The notes under the pieces are model-generated. The model was not told the DNA's origin. It searched no databases and saw nothing but the letters and a program-made list of their open reading frames with translations. Below are positions 46,829 through 58,039 of a stretch of DNA of 64,000 nt, piece by piece (positions within the stretch are counted from its first letter, which is position 1; each line of letters opens with the position of its first letter). This DNA is from Vigna angularis. Taxonomy: Eukaryota; Streptophyta; Magnoliopsida; Fabales; Fabaceae. The position numbers and the translations under genes are program-made. The DNA is taken from NCBI RefSeq assembly GCF_016808095.1, contig NC_068973.1, positions 13,884,501-13,948,500 of the forward strand, read 5' to 3'.

Positions 46829-47204
46829 AACCGAATAATCCAAAAAGAAAACCATCTACTTCAATTTTCAAATTGTAAATTTATAGATTGTGTTACGTGT
46901 AAGATCTGCTGTGGAATATCAAATCTAATTTATATTAGTCCACACAAAATCAGATTCTTCATTTAGACACGTGTCAACAAATAAAAAACTTAGAAATATA
47001 TTAATCTAGCAACTCTGTCAACAAACTTGTACCATCAGGACCAAGCGTCCACCCGTGTCGAGCACCAAGGACGAGTGTTCGCCATGGTCGAGCACCGAGG
47101 TCGAACGTCCACCCAGGTCGAGCGGGACCGGGCGCCGTACGGAAGGACATCCACGTAATCGGATCACCTAACAGACCCGCCGCCCGCGTCACTGTATGTC
47201 ACTC

Positions 47205-47690
47205 AAGGACCGAGCGTCCAGCCATTCAAGGAACGAACGTCCTCCCAAGATGGCACGTCCGTCCAAGATGGCGAGCATTCAGCCATTCCATAAAGGAACG
47301 TCCGCCCAAGATGGAAATCAGGACCGAGCGTCCAGCCATTCAAGGAACGAACGTCCTCCCAAGATGGCACGTCCGTCAAAGATGGCGAGCGTCCAGCCAT
47401 TCAATAAATGAACGTCCGCCCAAGTTGGAAATCATGACCGAGCGTCCAGCCGATCAAGGAACGAACGTCCTCCCAAGATGGCACGTCCGTCTAAGATGGC
47501 GAGCGTCCAGCCATTCCATAAAGGAACGTCCGCCCAATATGGCAACCAGGACCGAGCGTCCAGCCATTCAAGAAACGAACGACCTCCCAAGATGGCACGT
47601 CCGTCCAAGATAGCGAGCGTCCAGCGGTTCATGAAACGAACGTCCGCCCAAGATGGCAATCAGGACCGAGCGTCCGTCCAGTGTGACGGA
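47205..47690 (+). repeat. About 115-bp tandem repeat, four copies
   Basis: Units begin near 47213, 47327, 47440 and 47556 with 'gagcgtccagcc' and contain 'cctcccaagatggcacgtccgtc'. Open frames across it are repeat translations. The motif GAACGTCC resembles the GAACG words of the other LTRs. Confidence 0.85.
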
Positions 47691-48020
47691 CAGTAGAACC
47701 AGATGGACGCTCACCCAGGTTGACATCCGTGGCCGACCATCAATCCCAACCGACCCGCACTTTGTCGACTACCCGATAAAACGTTAATGACACATTAAAG
47801 TCCTTAATAAAGATTAAGGTATTATTGGGCCGTTTCCAGGCCCCCAAAAGGTAAAAGCTCATTACAATCAGTATAAATAAAGGTTTCAGGTATGATTTCT
47901 GGACAGAACACAACACATGCATGCATTATAGAACGCTCTGTCATATTACTGACTTGAGCGTCGGAGTGCCTTTGACAGGTATCGCCTTGTGAATATTGGG
48001 CACTACCGCTCGGTGGAACT

Positions 48021-48139
48021 TTGGGCACTACCCCAGCCACAGTCACGAGGTTAATCCGTGTTGGGCACTACCCCAGCCACAGTCACGAGGTTAATCCGTG
48101 TTGGGCACTACCCCAGCCACAGTCACGAGGTTAATCCGT
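48021..48139 (+). repeat. 40-bp tandem repeat, three copies
   Basis: Exact copies start at 48021, 48061 and 48101; the last differs only at its final base. The unit begins TTGGGCACTACCCCAGCCAC. Confidence 0.95.
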
Positions 48140-48140
48140 T

Positions 48141-49956
48141 ATCACTCACCTTGGATCATATGGAAGCACCCAAGACTAGGACCTCCTGCTACTCCTCACC
48201 ACATGGTTCAATCCTCTCTACATGAGAAGAAAGACCATTGGAGTTTCAGGATGACCCCAAAACTGAGCTACCATGTAATCAATCATTCTAGACAACCCCA
48301 AAACACCACCATGTATCCTCTCCTTGAGAATCATAGAATTACGTCCATAAATCATATTGTTACTTTGAACCTTATCCCAAATCATGAATAACCAGATACC
48401 TCCATAATATCACATTAAATCCAACATATCTCATACATTCACATAAATCGCATCACAGTATATATTTTCCAAACATTTTGCACATAATTCAATTCAAGAG
48501 AAAATGAACTTAAAACCCAACATTTGCAAAATACTATTTGGACGAACGTTATGTGCCGAACAGTATTAAACGAACGCTATTTACCAACAGGCCGAACGCT
48601 ATTTCACCGAACACACTATTAGGCCGAACACTGAGATTGATACTTAGGCCGAACGCTGGATCGAGTACTTAGGCTGAACGCTATGATCAAGCACTTCCTG
48701 ATAATACCAATTTAAGGACGAACGTCTACAATCACTAATAACCTAGACCGGACGCCTGTGATCCAAACCTGAAAATCCTAATTGAGAACGAACGCTCACA
48801 AGCCGAAAATACCTCATTTAAACCGAACGCTAAATATGACTTTCTGAGAATACCAGTTTAAGATTGAACGCTTAAGATTACTATTTCACCAAGACCGAAC
48901 GCTCAAGAATGAAACCTAAGTATCAATTTAAGACCGAACACTTAAGATCAAACACCATTAAAACGAACAGTATTAAATAAAGCCTGACCGAACGGTACTA
49001 AATCCAATTCTTAACCGAACGGTACTAAACATTCAAGACAACTATAACAGATCGATACTTAACCGGACACTATTAAATCAGAGTCTCGACCGAACGGTAT
49101 TAATTAAAGCCTGACGAACGATAAAATCAACACCGAACCGAACGATACTAAAATCAAGGCTTAACCAAACGGTAACAACTAACGACCGAACGCTACACCC
49201 ATAATGAAGGACGAACGCTAACGCTCGCCGAACACAAAACCGAACGCTCATTTGAACTACCAATTTTTAGGACCGAACATTCGAGATTGACCGAACGTTC
49301 AGGATATTTTGGCCGACCACTAATTGGTCGAGCACTGTGCGGACGAACGTGCGTTTCTGCAGAATTCTGCAGAATCACACCAGATTTTCCAGAAACCCAG
49401 AGACCCCATTTTTCATCCCCTTTCTTCCCAGATTTGCTTCAACAACATTATTCTACCACCACTCATACGGATTCATACTAAACAAGATCACTCTAAGCAC
49501 AAATCGTTCATCAAATCACTTAATAACACAAACCTCAAATACATAAATTATTTCTACAATCTACAGAAAAGATCTAGCTCCCCTTACCTCTTGAAGACTT
49601 CCTTGGATCTTTCTCCAAAAGATTTGCAGTAAAGGTCTTTACTCCTCCGGATGCAGCACCCAATACCCTTCTTGCCTGCTTGAAACTCCAGCAGCTCTCA
49701 ACTTCACCTCTCTCACGGATTTTGCAGCAAGGATTTCATTCTCCAAGTGCAGAACCCATACCCCCTTTTATCTCCTACGTGAATTGCTTTTTGAAAGGTG
49801 CCAAAAGTGAGAGCAAGGCCCCGAACGTGTGTTGTCTCTGATTTGCCAAATAAAATAAAATCCCACTTCTTTCAATGGGACGGCTGGTGCTTCCCAGCAC
49901 TGATTGTCCCCCCCGCCTTATCTTCTTTTAAATAAAGAATTATTTAGGTCCTTACA
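48141..49956 (-). mobile_element. Truncated gypsy LTR, sister to the one in RTL intron 1
   Basis: Read on the minus strand it begins TGTAAGGACC at 49956. It shares the 'agatctagctccccttacctcttgaagacttcctt' block (49570-49605) and the 'catcacagtata...aaacattttgcaca' block (48450-48485) with 7615-9738. The far end is missing, apparently cut by the neighbouring LTR fragment. The left side (27607) shows the uninterrupted host sequence, so this insertion is specific to the right side. Confidence 0.75.
48530..49350. repeat. GAACGCT/GAACGGT motif array in the truncated LTR
   Basis: Several dozen (A/G)CCGAACG(C/G)(T) words with irregular 10-40 bp spacing, the same style as 8405-9230 but with a different order, so not a simple copy. 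Confidence 0.75.
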
Positions 49957-50085
49957 CCACTCGCCTAGCAAACACTGATTGGGTCGTCCAACAAATTTAA
50001 CATTTTGTAAAATTAGAATAAAATTAAAATTTACTTAATTTCTTAAATTATTCTGTTCATGATCTTCATGTTCTTTATTTTCCTC
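49957..50085 (-). repeat. Inverted copy of 27470-27607
   Basis: Host sequence next to the LTR edge; CCACT at 49957-49961 may be one side of its target duplication. It joins the PPR 5' flank at 50086, marking either a 4.95-kb deletion here or an insertion on the left. Confidence 0.9.
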
Positions 50086-50478
50086 CTTCATGGAATATAA
50101 AGCTTCCTACACCTTATCAAAAGCTTCCGAAAAAAAATGTTTCCATAAAAAGAGAGTTTTCCTATGCAACTCCGCTTTTTTCGATTTCCGGTTGCAACAA
50201 CCAAGACGTATCTTCTTCGCCGCGTCCGAGAACAGGGCCGTGTCTAGTCCTAAAAACGGTGTCCGTGTCAGCAAAGTGTCGGAAGCGGGGAAGCGCGGCC
50301 TCCCAGCCGTCTCGGAGCTTCATAGGGAAGGATGAAATGTCGTCTGTCATTTGGTCTTAATTAAAAACGAGAATAGAAGGTTCCATACACAAATTGGATT
50401 TTACTTATAACAGAAGAACAAAAGAGAAAGAATGTGCGGATAGTTGGAAGGGGAGAAAAGGGAATCAAATCGAATTGA

Positions 50479-53319
50479 TTGATGCGCGTGAGTGTTACAG
50501 TGAGAGGTGTGGTGAGAGGGAGAGGCTACCATGGGCGTTGGAGTGTTGACAGTGAGTGTCAGGGGAAGGCGAAGGGGAAGGCGAAGGGGAAGGCGAAGGG
50601 GAATGCCAGTGTCTGGAATTCCCTTCTTCGCATGCACTCCACCCATGGATTGCCCCAAAGTGTCCTTCGATGTTTTGCTTCTTTTCTCAACTCTGGCCAT
50701 TCCCCTGATCAGTTTACTTTCGCCATCACTCTGTCCGCCTGTGCAAAGCTACACAATGTTGAGTTGGGGAGGGCAGTTCACTGCTGCATAATTAAGAGGG
50801 GTATTCAATCTGCCTCCTTCTGTCATGGCGCACTCATCCATCTTTACGTCAATTCCCACTCTCTCACTTCTGCTCGCACCCTATTTGATGCCGCACCCTC
50901 CCCTCATCTCAACCCTGTTTCTTGGACCTCTTTAATCTCTGGTTATGTTCAAGCCGGCTTGCCTCAGCAAGCACTTCACGTATTTGACAAAATACGCACC
51001 ACTGTTTCTCCCGCTTCTTTTCCACTTCTAGACCCTGTGGCACTTGTCACCGTCTTAAACACTTACACCTCTTTAGGAAAGCTGGACAATGCTTGCCAAT
51101 TGTTTGCACAGATGCCCATCTCCACCCGCAATGTTGTGGCCTGGAATGTCATGATTTCTGGTCATGCCAAGAGAGGCCATTATCAGGAGGCTCTTGCCTT
51201 CTTTCGTCAAATGAGTAAGCATGGTGTCAAATCCTCAAGATCCACACTCGCAAGTGTTTTAAGTGCAATTGCCAGTTTAGCCGCCCTCCATCACGGCTTC
51301 CTAGTTCATGCCCTGGCTATCAAGCAAGGTTTCGATTCCAGTATATACGTTGCAAGTTCTTTGATCAATATGTATGGCAAGTGTGCGATGCTGGATGCTG
51401 CACGCCAAGTATTTGATGCTATATCTCACAAAAATTTGATTGTCTGGAACACCATGCTAGGAATTTATTCACAGAATGTCTATTTAAGTAATGTCATGGA
51501 GTTGTTCTCGGATATGACAATATGTGGCGTTCACCCAGATGAATTTACCTACACAAGCATTTTGAGCTCGTGTGCATCCTTTGAATACGTACGAATTGGT
51601 CACCAGTTGCATTCAACTATTATCAAGAAGGGTTTTACCTCTAATTTATTTGTCAACAATTCATTGATAGATATGTATGCCAAAGCTGGGGCTTTGACGG
51701 AAGCTGCTAAGCAGTTTGAGCTCATGTCATGCCGAGATCATGTTTCCTGGAATGCCATTATTGTTGGTTATGTGCAGGAAGAAGAGGAGGCTGTTGCTTT
51801 CAGTTTGTTTCAAAGAATGAATTTGGACGGCGTTGTACCTGACGAGGTATCTTTGGCCAGCATACTTAGTGCATGTGGAAATATTAAGGTCCTAGATGTA
51901 GGACAGCAACTCCATTGCCTGTCAGTTAAGTTGGGTTTAGAAACTAACCTTTTTGCTGGAAGTTCTCTTATTGACATGTATTCAAAATGCGGAGACATTG
52001 AAGATGCACAAAAAATTTATTCTAGGATGCCTGAACGGAGTGTGGTCTCCTTTAATGCTCTGATTGCAGGATATGCTCCAAAAAACATAAAAGAAGCTAT
52101 TAGTCTTATTCATGAGATGCTGATACTGGGACTGAAGCCATCTGAGATTACATTTGTGAGCATCATAGATGTTTGTAAGGGTTCTGCAAAGGTAATTTTA
52201 GGCATGCAGATCCATTGTGTTGTAGTAAAGAGGGGTCTCTTATGTGGTAGCGAATTCTTAGGAACCTCTTTGTTGGGCATGTATATGGATTCACAAAGGC
52301 TTGCAGATGCAAGCGTTCTTTTCTCGGAGTTTTCTAACCTTAAAAGCACGGTAATGTGGACTGCTTTAATTTCAGGATATACCCAAAATGAGTGCAGTGA
52401 TGTGGCCTTAAACTTGTATCAGGAAATGCGTGGCAACAGTATCTTACCCGACCAAGCAACTTTTGTTACTGTTCTTCGAGCTTCTGCTCTCTTATCCTCA
52501 CTGCATGATGGTAGAGAGATACATTCTCTAATCTTCCATACTGGTTTTGACTTAGATGAGTTAACAGGTAGTTCCCTTGTAGACATGTATGCAAAATGTG
52601 GCGATGTAAAAAGTGCTGTTCAAGTTTTTCATGAATTGACTATTAAAAAGGATGTGATTTCTTGGAACTCAATGATAGTTGGATTTGCCAAAAATGGTTA
52701 TGCAGAAAGTGCCCTGAAGGTCTTTAATGAGATGGCTCAATCATGCATTACCCCTGATAAGGTAACATTTCTTGGAGTGCTCACTGCTTGTAGCCATGCA
52801 GGGTGGGTTTATGAGGGTCTTCAAGTTTTTCACATCATGGTAAACTGTTATGGAATTGAGCCTAGAGGGGATCACTACGCTTGCATGGTCGATCTACTTG
52901 GTAGGTGGGGTTTTCTAAAGGAAGCTGAAGAGTTCATTGACAAAATAGAAGTTGAACCGAATGCTATGATTTGGGCCAATTTATTGGGTGCTTGCAGAAT
53001 ACATGGGGATGAAAAGAGGGGACAGAGAGCGGCTAAGAAACTTATTGAGTTAGAACCCAGAAACTCTTCTTCATATGTGCTGCTTTCAAATTTGTATGCT
53101 GCATCTGGACTTTGGGATGAAGCTAGATCTTTGAGGAGAACAATGATGCAGAAAGATATCCAAAAAATGCCTGGCTGTAGCTGGATCGTTGTAGGACAAA
53201 TTACAAACCTATTTGTTGCGGGTGATAAGTCACATCCTAGTTGTGATGAAATTTCACTAGCATTAAAGCACCTGACGGCACTAATTAAAGACAATACATT
53301 CCATGATTTCCTGGGTTAG
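50479..53319 (+). CDS. PLS-E class pentatricopeptide repeat protein, intact copy
   Basis: A 946-codon intronless frame. The N-terminus is basic and Ser/Arg-rich, fitting a mitochondrial targeting peptide, and includes three Gly-Lys-Ala-Lys units (about residues 30-41). PPR motifs of P/L/S type run from about residue 50 to 790 ('VAWNVMISGH', 'SLIDMYSKCGD', 'VSWNAIIVGY'). E motifs follow ('GCSWIVVGQITNLFVAGDKSHP'). There is no DYW domain, so the protein would need a DYW partner for editing activity. By overall order and length it resembles Arabidopsis At3g09040, an E-class PPR predicted to be mitochondrial; that assignment is from memory. The left-arm copy is a pseudogene. The neighbouring DYW PPR gene is convergent. 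Confidence 0.95.
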   Translation: MMRVSVTVRGVVRGRGYHGRWSVDSECQGKAKGKAKGKAKGNASVWNSLLRMHSTHGLPQSVLRCFASFLNSGHSPDQFTFAITLSACAKLHNVELGRAVHCCIIKRGIQSASFCHGALIHLYVNSHSLTSARTLFDAAPSPHLNPVSWTSLISGYVQAGLPQQALHVFDKIRTTVSPASFPLLDPVALVTVLNTYTSLGKLDNACQLFAQMPISTRNVVAWNVMISGHAKRGHYQEALAFFRQMSKHGVKSSRSTLASVLSAIASLAALHHGFLVHALAIKQGFDSSIYVASSLINMYGKCAMLDAARQVFDAISHKNLIVWNTMLGIYSQNVYLSNVMELFSDMTICGVHPDEFTYTSILSSCASFEYVRIGHQLHSTIIKKGFTSNLFVNNSLIDMYAKAGALTEAAKQFELMSCRDHVSWNAIIVGYVQEEEEAVAFSLFQRMNLDGVVPDEVSLASILSACGNIKVLDVGQQLHCLSVKLGLETNLFAGSSLIDMYSKCGDIEDAQKIYSRMPERSVVSFNALIAGYAPKNIKEAISLIHEMLILGLKPSEITFVSIIDVCKGSAKVILGMQIHCVVVKRGLLCGSEFLGTSLLGMYMDSQRLADASVLFSEFSNLKSTVMWTALISGYTQNECSDVALNLYQEMRGNSILPDQATFVTVLRASALLSSLHDGREIHSLIFHTGFDLDELTGSSLVDMYAKCGDVKSAVQVFHELTIKKDVISWNSMIVGFAKNGYAESALKVFNEMAQSCITPDKVTFLGVLTACSHAGWVYEGLQVFHIMVNCYGIEPRGDHYACMVDLLGRWGFLKEAEEFIDKIEVEPNAMIWANLLGACRIHGDEKRGQRAAKKLIELEPRNSSSYVLLSNLYAASGLWDEARSLRRTMMQKDIQKMPGCSWIVVGQITNLFVAGDKSHPSCDEISLALKHLTALIKDNTFHDFLG

Positions 53320-55280
53320 TTACATGTAGTTATTCTATGTGATTGGACGTCAAGATTATTTGAATCTCATCACTTGAAGGCTGTTTTAAGGATTTGATTC
53401 TTCCCAAATCATAACGTGTTGGGGAGTTTATTCAACCAAATCTCATCACATGAAGACTGTTTGTGCTATAGGTCGTATTTGTTATGAACTTTTAGCCTTG
53501 ATGTCTGGACATCTACATCCTCATCTACTTTTAATGGGGAACTTTTGTACACGTTCTTCTCTGCTTGCATCATGTTACAAGCGTTGAATGACATCTATAT
53601 GTCTTTCAAACTCAACTCTTTGGATAGATTAAACAGTTTATTCTGTAAGTTAGCCCCATAAACAATTATTTGCTGTGATTTGTCCAAGGAAGGATTGATG
53701 GAGGAGGATCAACAGACCAGGTTAGACTCTTATTCTCTTATTATAATGAATACCTCTATAGGTTATACTTTATTAGAGAGTCTGTGAAGATTTACATTGC
53801 TCCTAATTCATGTTAGACACACAATTATATGTTTCTCTCTTTCTTCCTGTTAGAGTTCTTTGCTCTTGTTTCTCATCATCTGTGTCCCTCATTTAAATGA
53901 TCGTGTATGTTCTGCAATCTTAGTTATTCTAAATTATCTTGTATTTGGGACTGCAATTGAATACCAACACAGTCATTGCCTTTGACATTTGAAGTCATGG
54001 ATGATTATGCCTATGCCTATGCCGTTATCACAGTTTGTGTTTCATTCTCTTTGGGAATACTAATATACTGCATCCCTGTCTGGACAAAGGGGTTTAACAT
54101 TGACACGTAGCAATTGAATAAGGCAACCTTGTTTAGGCAACGGATTTTCTTTTTCTTTTTTGCTGAGAATGGGTTGGCAGTTCAGAGAAGCAGAGTAATG
54201 TGTCTATGCTATTCTTCATAGTGAGATCTGTCAATTTTATGATTGGCTGTTAAACGGGAATTTGAGCAGATAGGTCACTTCTTACTAATATAGATGCCAT
54301 TTTCAATCCTGTAAGAAATTCATCATTAACTTGAGTTTTCACAAAATTGTGGTATTGTAGGAGTAGATACAGCTGAATGGAAGGTGTTAATGGAATCCGT
54401 ATTGTTGACTATTCAATCAATTTTTCTGCATAATTAGCAAAGATGCTACAAGTGCCAATCATTCTTTGTTGGATCGTTACAATAATATCACAGGCTTTGA
54501 TTAGTGCCCAAGAAATGTAATGGTATTGAGATATTACAATCCAAATGAATGAGAAATATTTGAATCACTAAAAATATGCATAGATGAATTAAGAACTGTC
54601 AAACCACGGTAGAATGATCAAATCTGCACTCAAAACCCAGAACTGGACAGCACCAGTCCAACTCTAGCGTGACAGCTTTGACAGTAAGGGTGTTCGTGTG
54701 GTCTGATATGCAGAATGGCTTTATATGCTATGCTATGGATTGAATCATGATATGAACATGCAAATAGGTTTATAACAATGCTAATGGTACTTTAAAACAA
54801 AATTTAACGAAAAAACCAAGTGCAGACTTCCTAAATTCAGAAAATCATCTAACCCAAAAAACTGGAAAATTGAGTACTAATCCTAGAATCTAATGTAGAA
54901 ATAACCACAAAACATAGATTGAAACTATAAATAAGCAGCAAAAACTAAAATTGAACATTTAAACCAAAGCTAGAGCCGAGTGGCGCGAGAGTTAACTGTA
55001 AAAATTGATTAATCTGAACTAAAACTGAAATCTAATGATTGGAACAAATTTATTATTACGAAAGGAAGTAGAGGAATGAAAATTTGATGAAAAACATATT
55101 AAAGAACCAAAAATCACAAAACAGGTTGAACTTCAGCGTAGCTAAGTGTTTGCTCTAAACCAGAAAGTGAAAATCCTATTCAAGTTCATTTAACTCTCAA
55201 TCTTACTTGCTAATGTTAATTTCTGAAATCCTTGGAGTATAGAAATCACTTTGGATTCACCAGTATCTCAGCATGGATCC
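53320..55280. other. Intergenic region, mirror of 17333-19293
   Basis: AT-rich; no gene recognised. Holds the 3' flank of the E-class PPR gene. Differs from the mirror at 53599 and 54389 among others. Confidence 0.5.
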
Positions 55281-55285
55281 ATAAC

Positions 55286-55601
55286 TGTTAGGACCTTGAG
55301 GGTTTATGAAAGGAGAAAGATAGTAGAGAAATAAAGATGAGTACTTAACTGTTGAGCAGTTAAGGGGGCGGGAAAAGGTCTATAAAAAGGACATCTTTTG
55401 TAGTTACAAGGAACAGTGATTTTACTCTTGAGTTACAGACCAGTTTAGACTTGGTGAGGGAGGTTAAGCTCCTGGTTTCCCAATTGTATTCTTGATTCTT
55501 TGATGTGAATACAAATCATTTCTTTTACAATTGCTTTCTGTTAGAGTAATGAGGTGTGAGAGTAAGAGAGATAGATAGGATTCTTACAAAGGGTCCTAAC
55601 A
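55286..55601 (+). mobile_element. Small solo LTR (copia-like), mirror copy
   Basis: TGTTAGGACC to GGTCCTAACA with flanking ATAAC (reverse complement of the GTTAT duplication on the left). Present at the mirror position, so it inserted before the arms were copied. Confidence 0.85.
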
Positions 55602-55606
55602 ATAAC

Positions 55607-58039
55607 CGAGGCTAGTAAGGTGCAAGAATGAAAATCAAATGTTCAAGAGTAGAAAATTTATATTCTGACTCAAAAGTAAGGAAACACATCCGAGACATTG
55701 AATTACAATTGCAACTGAGTAAAAAGCATTAAGAGATTAATATGATTGAATTGCATATCAGAAAACAATGCAAAACTGAATTAAAAGCAAAATTAACTTG
55801 AATTGAATGAAACTTGATGCGAACAGTACAATCACCGAAGCCCTTTGGTGTCTAGCTCATTTTGGAGTCTTAGACAACCAGAAATCTCCAGAGAAAACTA
55901 TTCTAAAAACTGAGAAATCTAAAAATATGATTCGTCCCTCTTTCAAGTTTAAGATCCAAGCCTTGTATATGCTTCTAGAAGTCCAAGCCTATAAAACTGG
56001 AAAACAGCCTAGAACTGGTCATAGGAACTGCCAATAGCAAGTAAAAATTATGTACAAACTACCTAGCCTAGCCTAGCCTAGTCTAACTATACAAGTAACT
56101 AGAACAGTACAAATCACCTAAGTAGCAAGTAACTAGAGCAGCTCTCCTCAAAAGCTACTGGCTGGCACAGGTTTCTTCAAAGTGCATAATCTGTCTATTG
56201 GAGTTCTTGACAGCTGGTAGCAGGTCATCACTTCAGGATCAGCAGGTTGCAAGTCTTGGTTAGCTTCTCTGCTTCAAAATTACCTCTGCCAACACGTTTC
56301 TCTAACAAGTCCAAACTCCAGCAGGTTAAAGCTCCCATGGCAAGCTTCTCATGTGAGCACATTCAAATACAGCTGGTCAGGTTCAGCACACTTTCTTCAA
56401 CAACTTACATCACCGGAAGACTGCTCACTGTACATACTTTCACAGAATCAAAACCACCAGCTGGACATATCGTCTCAAATGTACTGCACCTTCAATTATC
56501 AGCACCTAAAATCTCAATTTAAACAATTGAATTCTACGTAAAAAATAGAAGTAAAAGCTGGCTTGAAATACTCATATTGACTAAAAAAAACACAAACTAA
56601 AATCTACATTAAAGATTAAGAATCAAATCTAACTTTTACTATTTATAAGACTACAGAAATCTATTAATTCAGAAACTAACTATCTAAAACCAGTGAGTTC
56701 AAACACTAAAATCACCAAGCTGAAAAATGATGAAAGGCTATCAAAACTAAATTCTACTAACCACAGAACTGAATTCTACAATTGCAATTAAAATTGAAGC
56801 TAAGCTAAACTGAAAGCTACACTATATTACTTACAAAGACTAGAAGTCTACCAATTTAGAAACTAAACTAAAACTCCTATCTACAAACACTTATTTAACT
56901 CATTTTAAGAAAAACTAAGAATTAAGGGAACGAAACTAAATCTGATCTAAAACTAAGAAATTAAAGACAAAAGGTAACATAAAGAGATGCATCAAACCGA
57001 GACTCATCAGCCTGTCCACAAAATTGTTGTTTAATCTTTGTTTATTTTCATCTAGTGAAACATTTATTTTGCATTTTTCATTGATCATTAGATGTCACCA
57101 AAAGAAAGTAGTATTTATTTGCGCAATAATACTCTCGTACTACATATTCTTTTAGATTTTAGACAAACATGTACAACCATGTATATTTTCTTGTGGCGTA
57201 AATAAATGAGTTCAACACAAATAACAGTTCTGCCCCCATAAGCTTGCACCTTTCGGTTTCCTCCTTCCATCTTGATCTAGGATTGGGTAAACTTCCCACC
57301 TTGGCTGCTAAGAACCACCACCAACCTTTATAGAAACCACCCCACCACCTGAAAACCTCAGTTACCTTGTTCAAATACCTCCAAACCTTCATCAGACTCC
57401 AAGAATACCACCCTTTTGTCGAGGCCCTCTTGAACCAAAAGAAAACCAAGAACTAATCCGAGAAGCCATCCTTGCTCCTTTCCTAGTCATGCCTAATCCG
57501 TGTGCTAGTTTATCAACCAAGGAACCTGTTCAAAGGGTCAGACCCACCCTCATTGGTCCAAGAAGGTCTCCATCACTCACCCGGAAAACCTATTCCATTA
57601 GTCCAAGAAACCTATTACAAGCCTAAGGAAAGAGCTTGCTTCAAAAAACAAGTACAATAGATGAGTTCCACTATAAACTCAATTGCTCAGGAATAGTCAC
57701 TGAACCAAAGACAATGGAGATTGATCGAGATTTTTTGGATTTTTGCAAACTTTCCCAGAGGCCAACCGCTGAATGCAAACTCAATTAACATTGGCAGAAG
57801 TATCATTTCTCTTCAGAATCTTGGAGTGATATTATCCTGGATTGTAAGGTATTCTCTACCTGTCATTCTTTGCCAACAAGATCACAAAAATGAACAAAAT
57901 TTGATTTCATAGCAAGGCAAACCAAATCGTGAAAATCTTAAATTCCACATGCTTTGATATTTGAGTCAACAATGAAAAAATTGAGTACATGTTCCTTACA
58001 CGTAAAATACTCATTCACTTAATAGCCACTACGGTTTTG
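55607..58039. other. Intergenic region, mirror of 14574-17006
   Basis: No gene recognised; A-rich words here mirror the T-rich stretch on the left. Confidence 0.5.

Larger units (their letters stand above)
47031..48140 (+). mobile_element. Partial LTR of another retrotransposon, plus strand
   Basis: Contains a plus-strand promoter (TATAAATAAAGG at about 47872) and the downstream 'tgacttgagcgtcggagtgcctttgacagg' region typical of legume gypsy LTRs. Two tandem arrays lie inside it. Boundaries are approximate: the start is near 'tgtaccatcagg' and the end near the junction with the next LTR. Confidence 0.55.

Noticed and set aside
47196..47696. Several 70-100 codon frames with repeated residues
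   Set aside because: They are translations of the 115-bp tandem repeat in multiple frames and both strands.
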